Numbered from the stretch's first letter, positions 40,207 through 50,987 are shown. The stretch is 64,000 nucleotides of DNA from Peptococcaceae bacterium UBA7702 (GCA_002482535.1 DLGE01000001.1:1008536-1072535), one strand, 5' to 3'. A program made the numbers and translations. Notes: generated by a model from the letters alone, not told the origin.

Positions 40207-40857
40207 TTATAAGCAAAGGCCGCTTTTTTCCCAGTCCGCTTTAAATTGAGCAAGACCGACATCGGTCAGGGGGTGTTTCACCATTTTTTTCATGACCCCA
40301 TAGGGAATGGTGGCGATATCCGCCCCGGCCAGGGCCGCGTCAGTTACGTCCCGGGGACTGCGGATACTGGCGGCGATGATTTTCGTTTTTTGTTGATAGC
40401 GGTCAAAAATCCTTCTGATCTCCTGTAAAAGCACATTGCCGTCAGCGCCGTTGTCGTTGAGCCGGCCCACAAAGGGGCTGACATAGGTGGCTCCGGCCCG
40501 GGCGGCCAAAAGCGCCTGGTTGGCGGAAAAGACAAGGGTTAGATTTGTGGGAATCCCCGCTTTTTTCAACATCCCGCAGGCCTTTAAGCCCGCTTCCGTC
40601 AAAGGTAATTTGATCACGACGTTTTCCCCGTAAGTTTTGAGGAACTTTGCCTGTTCTACCATGGTATCAGCATCTTCCGCCGTCACTTCTAAGCTCAGCG
40701 GACCCGTGACCAAGGAAGCGATTTCCGCCATAAAGTCTTTTACGTTGATACCGGCTTTCGCCAGCAGCGACGGGTTGGTGGTGACCCCCGCTAAGACGCC
40801 CCAAGGGGCAATTTCCCTGATTTCAGCCAATTTTGCTGTATCGAGATACAATTCCAT
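40207..40857 (-). CDS. Transaldolase / fructose-6-phosphate aldolase family protein
   Basis: A 216-residue class I aldolase of the small transaldolase (TalC/FSA) type: MELYLDTAKLAEI, GVLAGVTTNPSLLAKAG, and the Schiff-base Lys in VVIKLPLTEAGLKA near residue 86; SPFVGRLND and AASIRSP complete the active site. It probably acts as a transaldolase linking glycolysis to pentose phosphates; FSA activity is an alternative that depends on one or two active-site residues. I chose ATG 40857 because AAAGGTG lies about eight bases ahead; the open frame extends 17 codons farther. It lies between fba and glpX. Confidence 0.92.
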   Translation of the reverse strand: MELYLDTAKLAEIREIAPWGVLAGVTTNPSLLAKAGINVKDFMAEIASLVTGPLSLEVTAEDADTMVEQAKFLKTYGENVVIKLPLTEAGLKACGMLKKAGIPTNLTLVFSANQALLAARAGATYVSPFVGRLNDNGADGNVLLQEIRRIFDRYQQKTKIIAASIRSPRDVTDAALAGADIATIPYGVMKKMVKHPLTDVGLAQFKADWEKSGLCL

Positions 40858-40971
40858 CCGATCACACCTTTTCGCTTTTTTCAATGAGAACAGGAAAACC
40901 GCTAACACTTCTTGCGCTTTTCCTTGTTCCTCTTATGGTCTATGCTTTTTCGTATCTATTTTTCTTATTAT

Positions 40972-41907
40972 TTATGCCTTGCCGTCGCAGCCCAAAACGT
41001 GAACCAGCTTATCTTTGACCAATTCTTTGATGTTGGCCCTGGCCGGTTTCAGATACTGACGGGGGTCAAAATGATCGGGATGTTCCGCCATGTATTTGCG
41101 GATCGTTCCGGTCATGGCAAGACGCAAGTCGGAGTCGATGTTGATTTTGCAGACAGCCATTTTCGCGGCCTGGCGCAGCATATCTTCGGGTACGCCGATG
41201 GCATCGGGCATTTTGCCGCCGTGAGCGTTGATCATTTCCACGTAGGCTGGGATCACCGAGGAGGCGCCGTGGAGCACGATGGGAAAATGAGGCAGCCGTT
41301 TGCCGACTTCCTCTAAAATATCAAACTTTAACTGCGGTTTCTGGCCGGGTTTGAATTTATAGGCGCCGTGACTGGTGCCGATGGCGATGGCCAAAGAATC
41401 CACACCGGTACGGGTGACGAATTCTTCCACTTCGTCGGGGCGGGTATAGGAAGCGTCGGCGGCGGCAACATTGACATCGTCTTCGATGCCCGCCAATTTA
41501 CCAAGTTCCCCTTCCACCACAACCCCATGGGCATGGGCGTATTCCACCACCTGTTTCGTTAAGGCGACGTTTTCCTCAAAAGGCAGTTTGGAGCCGTCGA
41601 TCATCACGGAGGTAAAGCCGCCGTCCACACAGCCTTTGCAGACTTCAAAATCAGCGCCGTGATCCAGATGCAGGCAGATGGGCAATCCTGTTTCGATCTC
41701 TGCCGCTTCCACCAGTTTCATCAAATAAGTCGGGTTGGCATATTTCCTTGCCCCGGCGGAAACTTGCAGAATCAGAGGGGCCTGCACTTCATAGGCGGCC
41801 TCCGTAATCCCCTGAATGATCTCCATATTGTTCACGTTAAAAGCGCCGATGGCGTATCCTCCCTCATAAGCCTTCTTGAACATTTCAGTAGACGTTACCA
41901 GTGGCAT
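40972..41907 (-). CDS. fba: Class II fructose-bisphosphate aldolase
   Basis: A 311-residue zinc aldolase cleaving fructose 1,6-bisphosphate in glycolysis. Zinc ligands appear in LHLDHGADFE, EGELGKLAG and VLHGASSV; GGFTSVMIDGSKLP binds the phosphate. I prefer ATG 41907 (MPLVTS), as GGAG lies nine bases ahead; ATG 41910 is possible. It is 67 bases downstream of pyrG and upstream of the transaldolase gene, the normal Firmicutes neighbourhood. Confidence 0.95.
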   Translation of the reverse strand: MPLVTSTEMFKKAYEGGYAIGAFNVNNMEIIQGITEAAYEVQAPLILQVSAGARKYANPTYLMKLVEAAEIETGLPICLHLDHGADFEVCKGCVDGGFTSVMIDGSKLPFEENVALTKQVVEYAHAHGVVVEGELGKLAGIEDDVNVAAADASYTRPDEVEEFVTRTGVDSLAIAIGTSHGAYKFKPGQKPQLKFDILEEVGKRLPHFPIVLHGASSVIPAYVEMINAHGGKMPDAIGVPEDMLRQAAKMAVCKINIDSDLRLAMTGTIRKYMAEHPDHFDPRQYLKPARANIKELVKDKLVHVLGCDGKA

Positions 41908-41974
41908 CATCAACAACTCCTTTACTTTAAATTTTCATGAGATAACCGTAGAAAATGCGTGCAAGTGAATGGAC

Positions 41975-43597
<1,623 letters not shown>

Positions 43598-43691
43598 TCA
43601 AAATTATATGATCTATATCTGATTCGATTCTGCTGAAAGCAATTCATGGCTATTTTCGCTTAAAAAGGCTCTGTTGGGAAAGGTTTCGCCG

Positions 43692-43719
43692 GTTTCCTAC
43701 GCTTTCGCTTTTAGGAAAC
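43692..43719 (-). terminator. Hairpin between argS and pyrG
   Basis: GTTTCCTA and TAGGAAAC pair perfectly around 12 bases. The T run is missing, so it may be a weak terminator or an RNA stability element in the 204-base argS-pyrG gap. Confidence 0.35.
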
Positions 43720-43783
43720 ACTGCCGAATGCGCCGGGAAGGGCAAAAGGGCAAGTTCCTTCCATACCACCATTGCCTTGTTGT

Positions 43784-45505
43784 TTACATTTCTGTAGGAG
43801 CGTTGACTCCCAGGATGGCCAGTACGTTTTTAATGGCGATGGCCGTTGCCCGAGAGAGGCCGAGCCGGGCATTTCTGAGGCTTTCCTCTTCGGTATTGAC
43901 GTGACAGTGATTATAAAAGCTATGGAACGATGAGGCCAGGTCGTGAAGGTAGACGCAAAGCCGGTGAGGTTCCAAGGTTTCCGCCGCCGTGGCAATCTCT
44001 TCCGGTAAATCCGCCAGCTTTTTCATAAGCGCCCCTTCCTGGGCTTCCCCAAGAACGCTGTAATCCACGGTTTTGAAATTAGGCAAAGCATAGCCTTTGA
44101 CTTGGGTCTGCCGCAGAATGCTGCAAATGCGGGCATGGGCGTACTGCACATAAAAAACGGGATTGTCCGCCGACTTTGATTTTGCCAGATCAAGGTCAAA
44201 ATCCATGGCGCTGTCGGGGTTGCGCATCACAAAGAAGTAGCGGGCCGCATCGTAACCGACCTCTTCTATGAGGTCTTCCAAGGTCACGTATTGACCGCTG
44301 CGTTTGGACATGCGCACAAGTTCGCCGCTTTGATAGAGCTTTACCAGCTGCATCAGGATGACCGTAAGCTGGTCGGGATCGTAACCAAAAAAGGAGATCG
44401 CCCGTTTCATCCGAGCCACGTGTCCGTGGTGGTCCGCTCCCCAAATATCGATCACTTGATCAAAGCCACGGTCAAATTTATCTTTATGGTAGGCGATGTC
44501 CGCCGCAAAGTAAGTGGGTACGCCATTGGCGCGGATCAATACCTCGTCTTTTTCCTCAAGGTTGACCCTTTCTCCAGCTTTGCTCTGCTTCTCCTCACCG
44601 CTGTGCTCCGCCTTCAGCAACAAGGCGCCCTCCTTTTCATAGGCGATGCCCCGCTCTTTTAGTTCGTCCATGGCCGCCTTGACCTTACCGGAGCTATGGA
44701 GAGAGCGTTCAGAGAACCAAACGTCGAACTCGACGCCGTAAAGGGCGAGGACCCGTTTCATATCGGCAAGTTTTTCCTCCAGGGCGTAGTCGGCAAGGAT
44801 TTCCTGACGCTTCCCTTCATCTTCCGCTCTTAACGCGTCGCCCTTTTCGGCAAGGTAATGGGCGGCGGTGGCTTTCACGTCCTCCCCGTGATAACCGTCC
44901 TCAGGAAAAACGGCGTCTTCCCCAAGGAGTTCTCTAAAGCGGGCGTCCAACGACGCGCCGAGCAGGCGAATCTGATTGCCGGTATCGTTGATATAGAATT
45001 CTTTTTCCACATCGTAATCGGCGAAGGACAATAGCTTGGCCAGAGCATCGCCGATGGCGCCGCCTCTGGCATTGCCCATATGGAGCAAACCCGTGGGATT
45101 GGCGCTGACAAATTCTACCTGCACCTTTTTCCCGCTACCCACAGTAACGCTACCGTAACGGTCGCCCATTTCATGGACGAGGGGGGGAACGCTGAAAAGC
45201 CAATTCTTTTTCAAAAAGAAATTGATAAAACCCGCACCGGCCACTTCCGCCCGGTCGATAAAAGAATCTGCGGTATCCAGGCGGTTTAGGATGATTTCCG
45301 CAATTTTACGCGGCGCCATACGGGCTTCTTTCGCCATAACCAAAGCGATATTGGCGGCAAAATCACCGTGGGCTTGCTCCCTGGGGATCTCCACCACAAA
45401 ATCGGGGATCGTATCAAAAGACAACTCACCCCCGGTTTTCGCAAGGGTGAGCGCTGTTTTCAATCTTCCCCCAAGGTCATTCTTGATATCTACAATCGGT
45501 CTCAT
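43784..45505 (-). CDS. argS: Arginyl-tRNA synthetase
   Basis: A 573-residue class I synthetase that charges tRNA-Arg. The N-terminal tRNA-binding (Add-1) domain covers residues 1-110, then VEFVSANPTGLLHMGNARGGAIGD contains the HIGH equivalent HMGN; RMSKRSGQYVTLED is the KMSKS equivalent, and a C-terminal helical DALR anticodon-binding domain ends the protein. FAKGEKA-type extensions are absent. The leader on the minus strand (45506-45617) contains two or three TTCTTCTTT repeats and no T-box. Confidence 0.95.
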   Translation of the reverse strand: MRPIVDIKNDLGGRLKTALTLAKTGGELSFDTIPDFVVEIPREQAHGDFAANIALVMAKEARMAPRKIAEIILNRLDTADSFIDRAEVAGAGFINFFLKKNWLFSVPPLVHEMGDRYGSVTVGSGKKVQVEFVSANPTGLLHMGNARGGAIGDALAKLLSFADYDVEKEFYINDTGNQIRLLGASLDARFRELLGEDAVFPEDGYHGEDVKATAAHYLAEKGDALRAEDEGKRQEILADYALEEKLADMKRVLALYGVEFDVWFSERSLHSSGKVKAAMDELKERGIAYEKEGALLLKAEHSGEEKQSKAGERVNLEEKDEVLIRANGVPTYFAADIAYHKDKFDRGFDQVIDIWGADHHGHVARMKRAISFFGYDPDQLTVILMQLVKLYQSGELVRMSKRSGQYVTLEDLIEEVGYDAARYFFVMRNPDSAMDFDLDLAKSKSADNPVFYVQYAHARICSILRQTQVKGYALPNFKTVDYSVLGEAQEGALMKKLADLPEEIATAAETLEPHRLCVYLHDLASSFHSFYNHCHVNTEEESLRNARLGLSRATAIAIKNVLAILGVNAPTEM

Positions 45506-45617
45506 TTTTCCTCCAAAGAAGTATCGTTAAAGAAGAAGTGTCTAAAGAAGAATCGTTTCGATCTGATGTCTGTTGCCCTTATCTGCCCAAAAGAGCACAT
45601 AGTATTTCATTATCTGT

Positions 45618-45626
45618 ATTATATCA
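45618..45626 (-). promoter_or_regulatory. Extended -10 promoter of argS
   Basis: TGATATAAT on the minus strand, a consensus -10 with the TGn extension. It gives a leader of about 105 bases. No clear -35 is seen. Confidence 0.5.
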
Positions 45627-45703
45627 TAAAATACTGAAAATTACCGCACTTTTTTCGTGATTTATGAAATTTTTTCAAAGAGGACATCCTTTGAATCCAT
45701 AAC

Positions 45704-45736
45704 AAAAAGAGCACTTCGTGAGAAGTGCTCTTTTAC
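45704..45736. terminator. Terminator of the tRNA-Cys unit
   Basis: AAAAGAGCACTTC and GAAGTGCTCTTTT pair perfectly around four bases. A run of T follows on the minus strand, immediately after the tRNA. Confidence 0.85.
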
Positions 45737-45740
45737 CTTT

Positions 45741-45815
45741 TGGAGGCGCCACCCAGATTCGAACTGGGGCATAAAGGATTTGCAGTCCTCTGCCTTCCCA
45801 CTTGGCTATGGCGCC
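45741..45815 (-). tRNA. tRNA-Cys (GCA)
   Basis: A 75-base cloverleaf on the minus strand. The acceptor arms GGCGCCA and TGGCGCC pair fully, the anticodon loop is CTGCAAA with anticodon GCA, and the T arm is CCCCAGTTCGAATCTGGG. The discriminator base is T (U73) and CCA is encoded. The D arm has GCCAAGTGGGAAGGC. It has its own promoter and terminator. Confidence 0.95.
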
Positions 45816-45829
45816 GCGCCGCAGTAACT

Positions 45830-45858
45830 ATATTAACATAATCTTTTTTATATTTCAA
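45830..45858 (-). promoter_or_regulatory. Promoter of tRNA-Cys
   Basis: On the minus strand TTGAAA (45858-45853) and TAATAT (45835-45830) are 17 bases apart, placing the start a few bases before the mature 5' end at 45815. Confidence 0.6.
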
Positions 45859-45928
45859 GTTCTTTTTGCGTATAATTTTTCCCGCTTCGATAAAAATAGG
45901 TGTATACAAAAGGAAAACGGAGGTAACT

Positions 45929-46426
45929 ATGGGAAAATATATCAAACCCGTCATTTTCATGCTGCTCTTCGCCATGGCCTGCACTTATGTGGTCATTGAC
46001 GCGGGCCGCGCGGAGCGGGAAACCACAATGGCACAAGGCGAAACCGTGGCCACAGCGGCAACGATGTCTTACAACGAAAAAGTTTCACTGCTATCCCGTC
46101 TGATTCAGGCCGAAGCCGAAGCCGAACCGTATATCGGCAAAGTCGCCGTTGGAGCCGTGCTGATGAACCGGGTCAACAACTCACAGTTTCCCAATACGCT
46201 AAGCGGCGTCATCTACCAAAGCGGCGCTTTTGAATCGGTAAGCAACGGCCGGATCTGGGCGATCAATCCCACATCGGAAACGACAAAAGCAGCTCAGGCC
46301 GCAATGAACGGCTGGGACCCCACATACGGCGCCATCTATTTTTGGAATCCTTACAAACCGGTGAACAAATGGATGTGGACGAGAACCATCACCGTGCAAT
46401 ATTACAACCACATTTTCGCCCGCTAA
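45929..46426 (+). CDS. sleB: Spore cortex-lytic cell wall hydrolase (SleB-like)
   Basis: A 165-residue exported hydrolase with an N-terminal hydrophobic segment (PVIFMLLFAMACTYVVI) and a C-terminal Hydrolase_2 domain: LSRLIQAEAEAEPYIGKVAVGAVLMNRV, FPNTLSGVIYQ, and WDPTYGAIYFWNP. The catalytic Glu is in IQAEAEAE. SleB is a lytic transglycosylase that degrades spore cortex at germination. There is no room for the usual N-terminal peptidoglycan-binding domain, so it is a short form. ATG 45929 follows GGAGG. ypeB follows 19 bases later, the standard partner. Confidence 0.88.
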   Translation: MGKYIKPVIFMLLFAMACTYVVIDAGRAERETTMAQGETVATAATMSYNEKVSLLSRLIQAEAEAEPYIGKVAVGAVLMNRVNNSQFPNTLSGVIYQSGAFESVSNGRIWAINPTSETTKAAQAAMNGWDPTYGAIYFWNPYKPVNKWMWTRTITVQYYNHIFAR

Positions 46427-46445
46427 GAAAGGAGACTTTTATTTT

Positions 46446-47801
46446 ATGGATAAGAAAAATGTGCTCATCATCTTTTTGGCGGTGTTGACAATCGCCGGCT
46501 TCGGCTGGGGTTTCTACGAAGCGAATCGAACGGACGTCGCAACCGCCAGCATTGAAAACGACGCCTCCCGGGCTTTTTACGAATTGATGGATTCCGTGGA
46601 CGAGCTGACCGTGCTTTCCAGCAAGGCCATTGTCGTTGCCGACAATGATAACCGCGCCCGCCTTTATTCAGAAATGAGCAGTTATTCCTATGTAGCCCAG
46701 GAAAATCTTTCCATGCTGCCGATCTATAACGGCACCCTCGCCAGAACGCAGCAATTTTTAAATCAGATGGGGGATTTTTCCTATTCCCTCATCGCCAAGG
46801 CTGCCCGGGATGAAGACCTCACCGCCGCGGAGCTGGAAACGCTGAAATCCCTTAATACAGAGGTGGCGGAAATTGCCGATGCCCTTCATGAACTGGAATC
46901 CAGCAGCGGCGACTATTTCTCTTACGATGCCATTCAAGCGGCCAACAAGCATATTTCCGACGGCGACTATGACAACGCCGGCCTTGCGGTTTCATCGCTG
47001 AATACCATCAACGACGGCCTTTCCTCTACCCCCACCCTGATTTACGATGGGCCCTTCTCCGACAATTTGGAAAACAAAGGCCAGATCACCCTGGAAGGGG
47101 AAGATATTGATTGGGCCACGGCCAAAGAAAAAGCCAAAGCCATTTTCGGCGATCAATATACCTATAAAGCCCATGGCAAAAGCTCCAAAGCCGCCGGCAT
47201 CGCCGTTTATACCGTCGCCATGCAACGCAGCGCAAATGATGAAACGCCCTTTGCTTATTTTGATATCAGTATTACCGGCGGCTACGCCGTGCAATATACC
47301 GTCGACACGGAAGACGGCGAACAAGCCATCAGCGAAGAGACGGCACTCAGCAACAGCGATGCTTTTATGCAGACCATCGGCTATACCAATATGAAAGCCG
47401 GGTATTATCTGATTGATAACAATATCTTTACCGTCAATTATACGTATGACCTTGACGGCGTCGCCGTCTATCCCGATATGATCAAAATATCCGTCGATAT
47501 GGCCAGCGGCGATATCGTGGGGCTCGACGCCAAAAGCTATCTGGAAAATCATCAGAAACGCTCCCTGCCCAGCTTGATTCTGACGGAAGACGGCGCCAGA
47601 GAACACCTGGCCAGCGGCATTACGCCTGTGGCTTGCCAGCGGGTCATCATCCCCAAGGATAATGGCAAGGAAACCTATTGCTATGAATTCCGCTTCAAGG
47701 AAAACAACACCGATTATCTGCTTTACATCAACGCCGAAACAGGGAAAGAAGAAGATGTTCTGATTGTGAAGGATAACGAAAGCGGCACCTTTACCATGTA
47801 A
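46446..47801 (+). CDS. ypeB: Germination protein YpeB
   Basis: A 451-residue spore protein that stabilises and localises SleB. It has a signal anchor (LIIFLAVLTIAGFGWGFYEA), a long helical N-terminal domain and three PepSY-type repeats in the C-terminal half (near residues 230-300, 305-375 and 385-450). It ends with LLYINAETGKEEDVLIV, the PepSY end signature. AAAGGAG precedes the ATG. Together with sleB it marks the organism as a spore-former. Confidence 0.9.
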   Translation: MDKKNVLIIFLAVLTIAGFGWGFYEANRTDVATASIENDASRAFYELMDSVDELTVLSSKAIVVADNDNRARLYSEMSSYSYVAQENLSMLPIYNGTLARTQQFLNQMGDFSYSLIAKAARDEDLTAAELETLKSLNTEVAEIADALHELESSSGDYFSYDAIQAANKHISDGDYDNAGLAVSSLNTINDGLSSTPTLIYDGPFSDNLENKGQITLEGEDIDWATAKEKAKAIFGDQYTYKAHGKSSKAAGIAVYTVAMQRSANDETPFAYFDISITGGYAVQYTVDTEDGEQAISEETALSNSDAFMQTIGYTNMKAGYYLIDNNIFTVNYTYDLDGVAVYPDMIKISVDMASGDIVGLDAKSYLENHQKRSLPSLILTEDGAREHLASGITPVACQRVIIPKDNGKETYCYEFRFKENNTDYLLYINAETGKEEDVLIVKDNESGTFTM

Positions 47802-47822
47802 AACAAAACCAAAACTTTAAAG

Positions 47823-47865
47823 GAAAACCCCACCCAACTTCCCGTCGGGCGGGGTTCTTTCTTTG
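47823..47865. terminator. Bidirectional terminator between ypeB and mltG
   Basis: AACCCCACCC pairs with GGGCGGGGTT (one mismatch) around a loop of about ten bases; T-rich tracts follow on both sides (TTCTTTCTTT on plus, TTTTCCTTT on minus). Confidence 0.75.
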
Positions 47866-47866
47866 G

Positions 47867-48934
47867 TCAGTGGTTATAATCCTCAATGACTTCTCCTTCC
47901 CAATCCTCCTGTACTTTTGCCTGTACCACAGCGTGTTCCCCGTAGGTTTCGGCAAAATAGAGCTTGCCGTTTTCGTCGGACTGGAAGTAATAATAATTGT
48001 TTTCCGCATAGTAGAGGGTGGCTTCAAGAGAGTCAATGCCAGGACAGCAGATGGGACCGATGGGCAAACCGGGGTAAAGATAGGTGTTATAAGGAGAGTC
48101 ATACCGGGTATCGGCATAGGAAATGATCGATTTTTTGATGCCCAGGGCATACTCCACCGTAACGCAGGATTGAAGTTTCGTGTAACTGGGATTATGCAGA
48201 CGGTTAAAAAAAACCCCGGCCACATTTTCCCGATCCGCCCTGGTCGTCGCTTCGCTTTCCACCATGGAAGCCAAGATGATCATATCGTCAAAGCGGTAGC
48301 CCAGTTCTTCTGCTCGGTCAATATACGGTTGCAGGTAAGCCTTCCGTTCAAAATTCGCCAGCATCTCGTTGATCACCTGAACAGGATCGGTATTGGCCTC
48401 AAAATAGTAAGTATCGGGAAAAAGATAGCCTTCTAAGGGATTTTCATGATCGATCCCCGCCAAAAACGGGTAGTCAAAGGTATTTTCAGCGGCGGCGGTG
48501 AGAAAATCGGCGGCATCGCAGACGCCGGCTTTGGCGAAAATTTCCGCAATCTGCCGCACCTGCTTGCCTTCGGGTATCGTCACGCGGATGGAAGCAAGCT
48601 GGGGCGTGGTTAGCAAAGCGCAAAGGGCGTGATAGCCCATGCCCTTTTCGACGGTAAACGTTCCCTGCTGCCAAAGCCGATCGTAGCCTTTGCCCTGAGC
48701 GTAGCAGGCGAAAAGCTTTTCATGGCCGATGACTCCATATTCCTTTAACAGCGCCGCCACAGCCAAGGTACCGTTGCCAACCTCAACGGTGAGCGTTGCG
48801 CTCTCCTTGACCAAAGCACCCTTTTTCAAATCCCCGTAAAATGAAACCGTTACAACGGTGAACAGGGTCACCAGGACGGCGAGACAGACAAAGAAGACTA
48901 TTTTCTTTTTTGAGTTTTGTTTTTGTTTTTTCAT
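47867..48934 (-). CDS. mltG: Endolytic murein transglycosylase MltG (YceG)
   Basis: A 355-residue membrane-anchored lytic transglycosylase that cuts nascent glycan strands. One N-terminal helix (KIVFFVCLAVLVTLFTVVTV), a LysM-like domain (about residues 45-120), then the catalytic YceG domain: ILASMVESEATTRADRENVAGVFFNRL carries the catalytic Glu, followed by LQSCVTVEYALG, YNTYLYPGLPIGPICCPG and the FAETYGEH end. The start lacks a strong ribosome site (GGAA). Length is typical. Confidence 0.93.
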   Translation of the reverse strand: MKKQKQNSKKKIVFFVCLAVLVTLFTVVTVSFYGDLKKGALVKESATLTVEVGNGTLAVAALLKEYGVIGHEKLFACYAQGKGYDRLWQQGTFTVEKGMGYHALCALLTTPQLASIRVTIPEGKQVRQIAEIFAKAGVCDAADFLTAAAENTFDYPFLAGIDHENPLEGYLFPDTYYFEANTDPVQVINEMLANFERKAYLQPYIDRAEELGYRFDDMIILASMVESEATTRADRENVAGVFFNRLHNPSYTKLQSCVTVEYALGIKKSIISYADTRYDSPYNTYLYPGLPIGPICCPGIDSLEATLYYAENNYYYFQSDENGKLYFAETYGEHAVVQAKVQEDWEGEVIEDYNH

Positions 48935-49090
48935 CAGATGTTTCCGGAAATTCCTTTGTGTTTTGCCTTTTTTCCAATTGTCTCATAAAAAAACAAAACT
49001 TTCTATAAAAAAATGAAATTTTTATGAATAAAACATCGGGGAATGACCATAATAAGCAATGTAGTAAGTACCATTTCCATCCATCCATTC

Positions 49091-49139
49091 TTTCAAAACA
49101 AAGAGAAGGCTCCATTGGAGCCCTCTCTTTGTTTTGAAA
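49091..49139. terminator. Long near-perfect hairpin, bidirectional terminator
   Basis: TTTCAAAACAAAGAGA, one mismatch, then GGCTCC on the left pair with the right arm GGAGCC...TCTCTTTGTTTTGAAA over 23 positions around ATT. The A- and T-rich ends can terminate in both directions. Confidence 0.65.
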
Positions 49140-49145
49140 ATTGAT

Positions 49146-49164
49146 AGAAACGCTACGCGTTTCT
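49146..49164. repeat. Small perfect palindrome
   Basis: AGAAACGC and GCGTTTCT flank TAC. The role is unknown; it lies between two larger hairpins after the hydrogenase operon. Confidence 0.4.
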
Positions 49165-49207
49165 TATGTAACATATCTTTGCAGATTTAGCGGTTTGAGT
49201 CTTTTAT

Positions 49208-49243
49208 CACAAAATAGCTTTCAGGAAAGAAAGCTATTTTGTG
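49208..49243. terminator. Hairpin after hydA, probable terminator
   Basis: CACAAAATAGCTTTC and GAAAGCTATTTTGTG are perfect 15-base arms around six bases, 20 bases past the hydA stop. A classical T run is lacking after the minus-strand stem. Confidence 0.5.
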
Positions 49244-49262
49244 TAAGACCCTATCGTATTTT

Positions 49263-50987
49263 TTATTTCAGCAGATTGCTACGATCTCTATAGGTGGTAT
49301 GCAGCAGGTCATGGGCAACATGACTGTTGGGTTCTCCGAGGAAATCCTGATAAAGCTCTTTGATCACAGGATTCTTGTGGGACTGCCGCACCGGCAGATT
49401 GACATCAGCCTGATAGATCGCGTCGAAACGCAGCTGCATTTTCGCCCAGTTTTTGATCGGGTTACCGCCGCCGCCGATGCAGCCGCCGGGACAGGCCATG
49501 ATCTCAATGAAATGATACTCGGCCTTGCCGTCCCGTACAGCGTCCATCAGTTTTCTGGCATGGCCGGTGCTGTGGGCCACGGCGACCTTGACGTTGAGAT
49601 CACCGATAGGGATCGTGGCTTCCTTCACGCCTTGAAAACCGCGGACGGCTTTGAAGTTGATGTCGGCCAGAGGCTGTTTGGTAATGATTTCGTAAACGCT
49701 GCGCAGAGCCGCCTCCATCACACCGCCGGTGGAGCCGAAAATCACGCCGGCGCCGGAGCCGAGACCGAAGGGATCGTCAAAATCGGTTTCCGGCAAATCT
49801 TTGAAGGTGATACCGCACTGTTCGATCATCCGCGCCAATTCCTGAACCGTCAAAACGGCGTCGATATCGGGATTGCCGTTGGTGGCAAGTTCGGGGCGTT
49901 TCGCTTCAAATTTCTTGGCGGTACAGGGCATGATGGAAACACTAAAGATATCTTTGGGGTCTTTCCCCATCTTTTGAGCGTAATACGTTTTGATCAAAGC
50001 GCCAAACATCCCCTGGGGAGATTTGCAGCTGGAGAGGTTGGGCAGCAATTCGGGATAATAGGTTTCGCAGAAATTGATCCAGCCGGGGCTACAGGAAGTG
50101 ATCATCGGCAAAGCGCCGCCGCTGGTCAGTCTGGTGATGAACTCCGTGCCCTCTTCCATGATGGTGAGGTCCGCGGTGACGTTGGTATCGAATACTTTAT
50201 CAAAACCGATGCGCTTCATGGCAGTAACGAGTCTGCCTGTAGAGACAATGCCGGGGTCTTCCCCCAAAGCTTCGGCGATGGTGACTCGCACTGCGGGGGC
50301 TACCTGAGCCACCACTTCTTTTTCATTGCCCTCAATCACCTGCCAAACAGGTTCTCTGTCGTCATGAACGACGAGGGCGCCGACGGGACAAGCCTGAACG
50401 CACTGACCGCAGCTGATACAAACCGTATCCGCAAGGCTTCTGCCAAAAACAGGCGTGACCACCGTGGGGAAGCCGCGATTTTCTTTATTCAGAGCGAACA
50501 CTGTCTGCACATCGTTACAGGCAACGAGGCAGCGGTCGCAGACAATGCACTTGGAGGGATCCCGGGTGATGGAAGGAGAGGACATATCTTTCCCGTGACC
50601 TCTTAGTTCCAAAGGATATCGCAAATCGCGAATAAAGTGCATGTCCTCGGCAATGGTTTGCAATTCGCAGTTACCGTTTCGATCACATTCCAAACAGTTT
50701 TTACTGTGATGAGAAAAGATCAGTTCAAGAATGTTCATTCTCGCCTTGCGCACCCTGGCGGTGGTGGTTTTCACGACCATACCGTCGCTGACCGGATAAG
50801 CGCAGGCAGGCACGAGGAGTCTCTGTCCTTCCACTTCCACAACGCAGATGCGGCAGTTGGCTTTGACCGACTGGTCCGGATGGTAGCAGAGGGTGGGGAT
50901 TTTTATATTTATGGCTTTTGCGGCGTCTAAGATGGTTGAACCGTCCTTGACTTCTACACTTTGGCCGTCAATGGTAAGCTTCGCCAT
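49263..50987 (-). CDS. hydA: NADH-linked [FeFe] hydrogenase catalytic subunit
   Basis: A 574-residue catalytic subunit. Cofactor motifs in order: N-terminal [2Fe-2S] (CYHP, CRIC, VPAC), a His-ligated [4Fe-4S] (HHSKNCLECDRNGNC), two ferredoxin-type clusters (CIVCDRCLVAC, CISCGQCVQACPVG), then the H-cluster motifs TSCSPGW, MPCTAKKFE and MACPGGCIGGGG. It makes or oxidises H2 in the cytoplasm with HydB and HydC. No C-terminal [2Fe-2S] domain is present. Its ATG overlaps the hydB stop (TAATG). The closest layout is HndD-type. Confidence 0.95.
   Translation of the reverse strand: MAKLTIDGQSVEVKDGSTILDAAKAINIKIPTLCYHPDQSVKANCRICVVEVEGQRLLVPACAYPVSDGMVVKTTTARVRKARMNILELIFSHHSKNCLECDRNGNCELQTIAEDMHFIRDLRYPLELRGHGKDMSSPSITRDPSKCIVCDRCLVACNDVQTVFALNKENRGFPTVVTPVFGRSLADTVCISCGQCVQACPVGALVVHDDREPVWQVIEGNEKEVVAQVAPAVRVTIAEALGEDPGIVSTGRLVTAMKRIGFDKVFDTNVTADLTIMEEGTEFITRLTSGGALPMITSCSPGWINFCETYYPELLPNLSSCKSPQGMFGALIKTYYAQKMGKDPKDIFSVSIMPCTAKKFEAKRPELATNGNPDIDAVLTVQELARMIEQCGITFKDLPETDFDDPFGLGSGAGVIFGSTGGVMEAALRSVYEIITKQPLADINFKAVRGFQGVKEATIPIGDLNVKVAVAHSTGHARKLMDAVRDGKAEYHFIEIMACPGGCIGGGGNPIKNWAKMQLRFDAIYQADVNLPVRQSHKNPVIKELYQDFLGEPNSHVAHDLLHTTYRDRSNLLK

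Larger units (their letters stand above)
48935..49262. other. Intergenic region with three inverted repeats
   Basis: This 328-base gap between the convergent-free ends of mltG (start) and hydA (end) contains no gene. It holds a long near-perfect hairpin at 49091-49139, a small palindrome at 49146-49164 and a 15-base-arm hairpin at 49208-49243. The mltG promoter was not identified. Confidence 0.45.

Noticed and set aside
49239..50606. A 455-codon open frame on the plus strand
   Set aside because: It is the antisense shadow of hydA, whose Fe-S and H-cluster motifs are clear.
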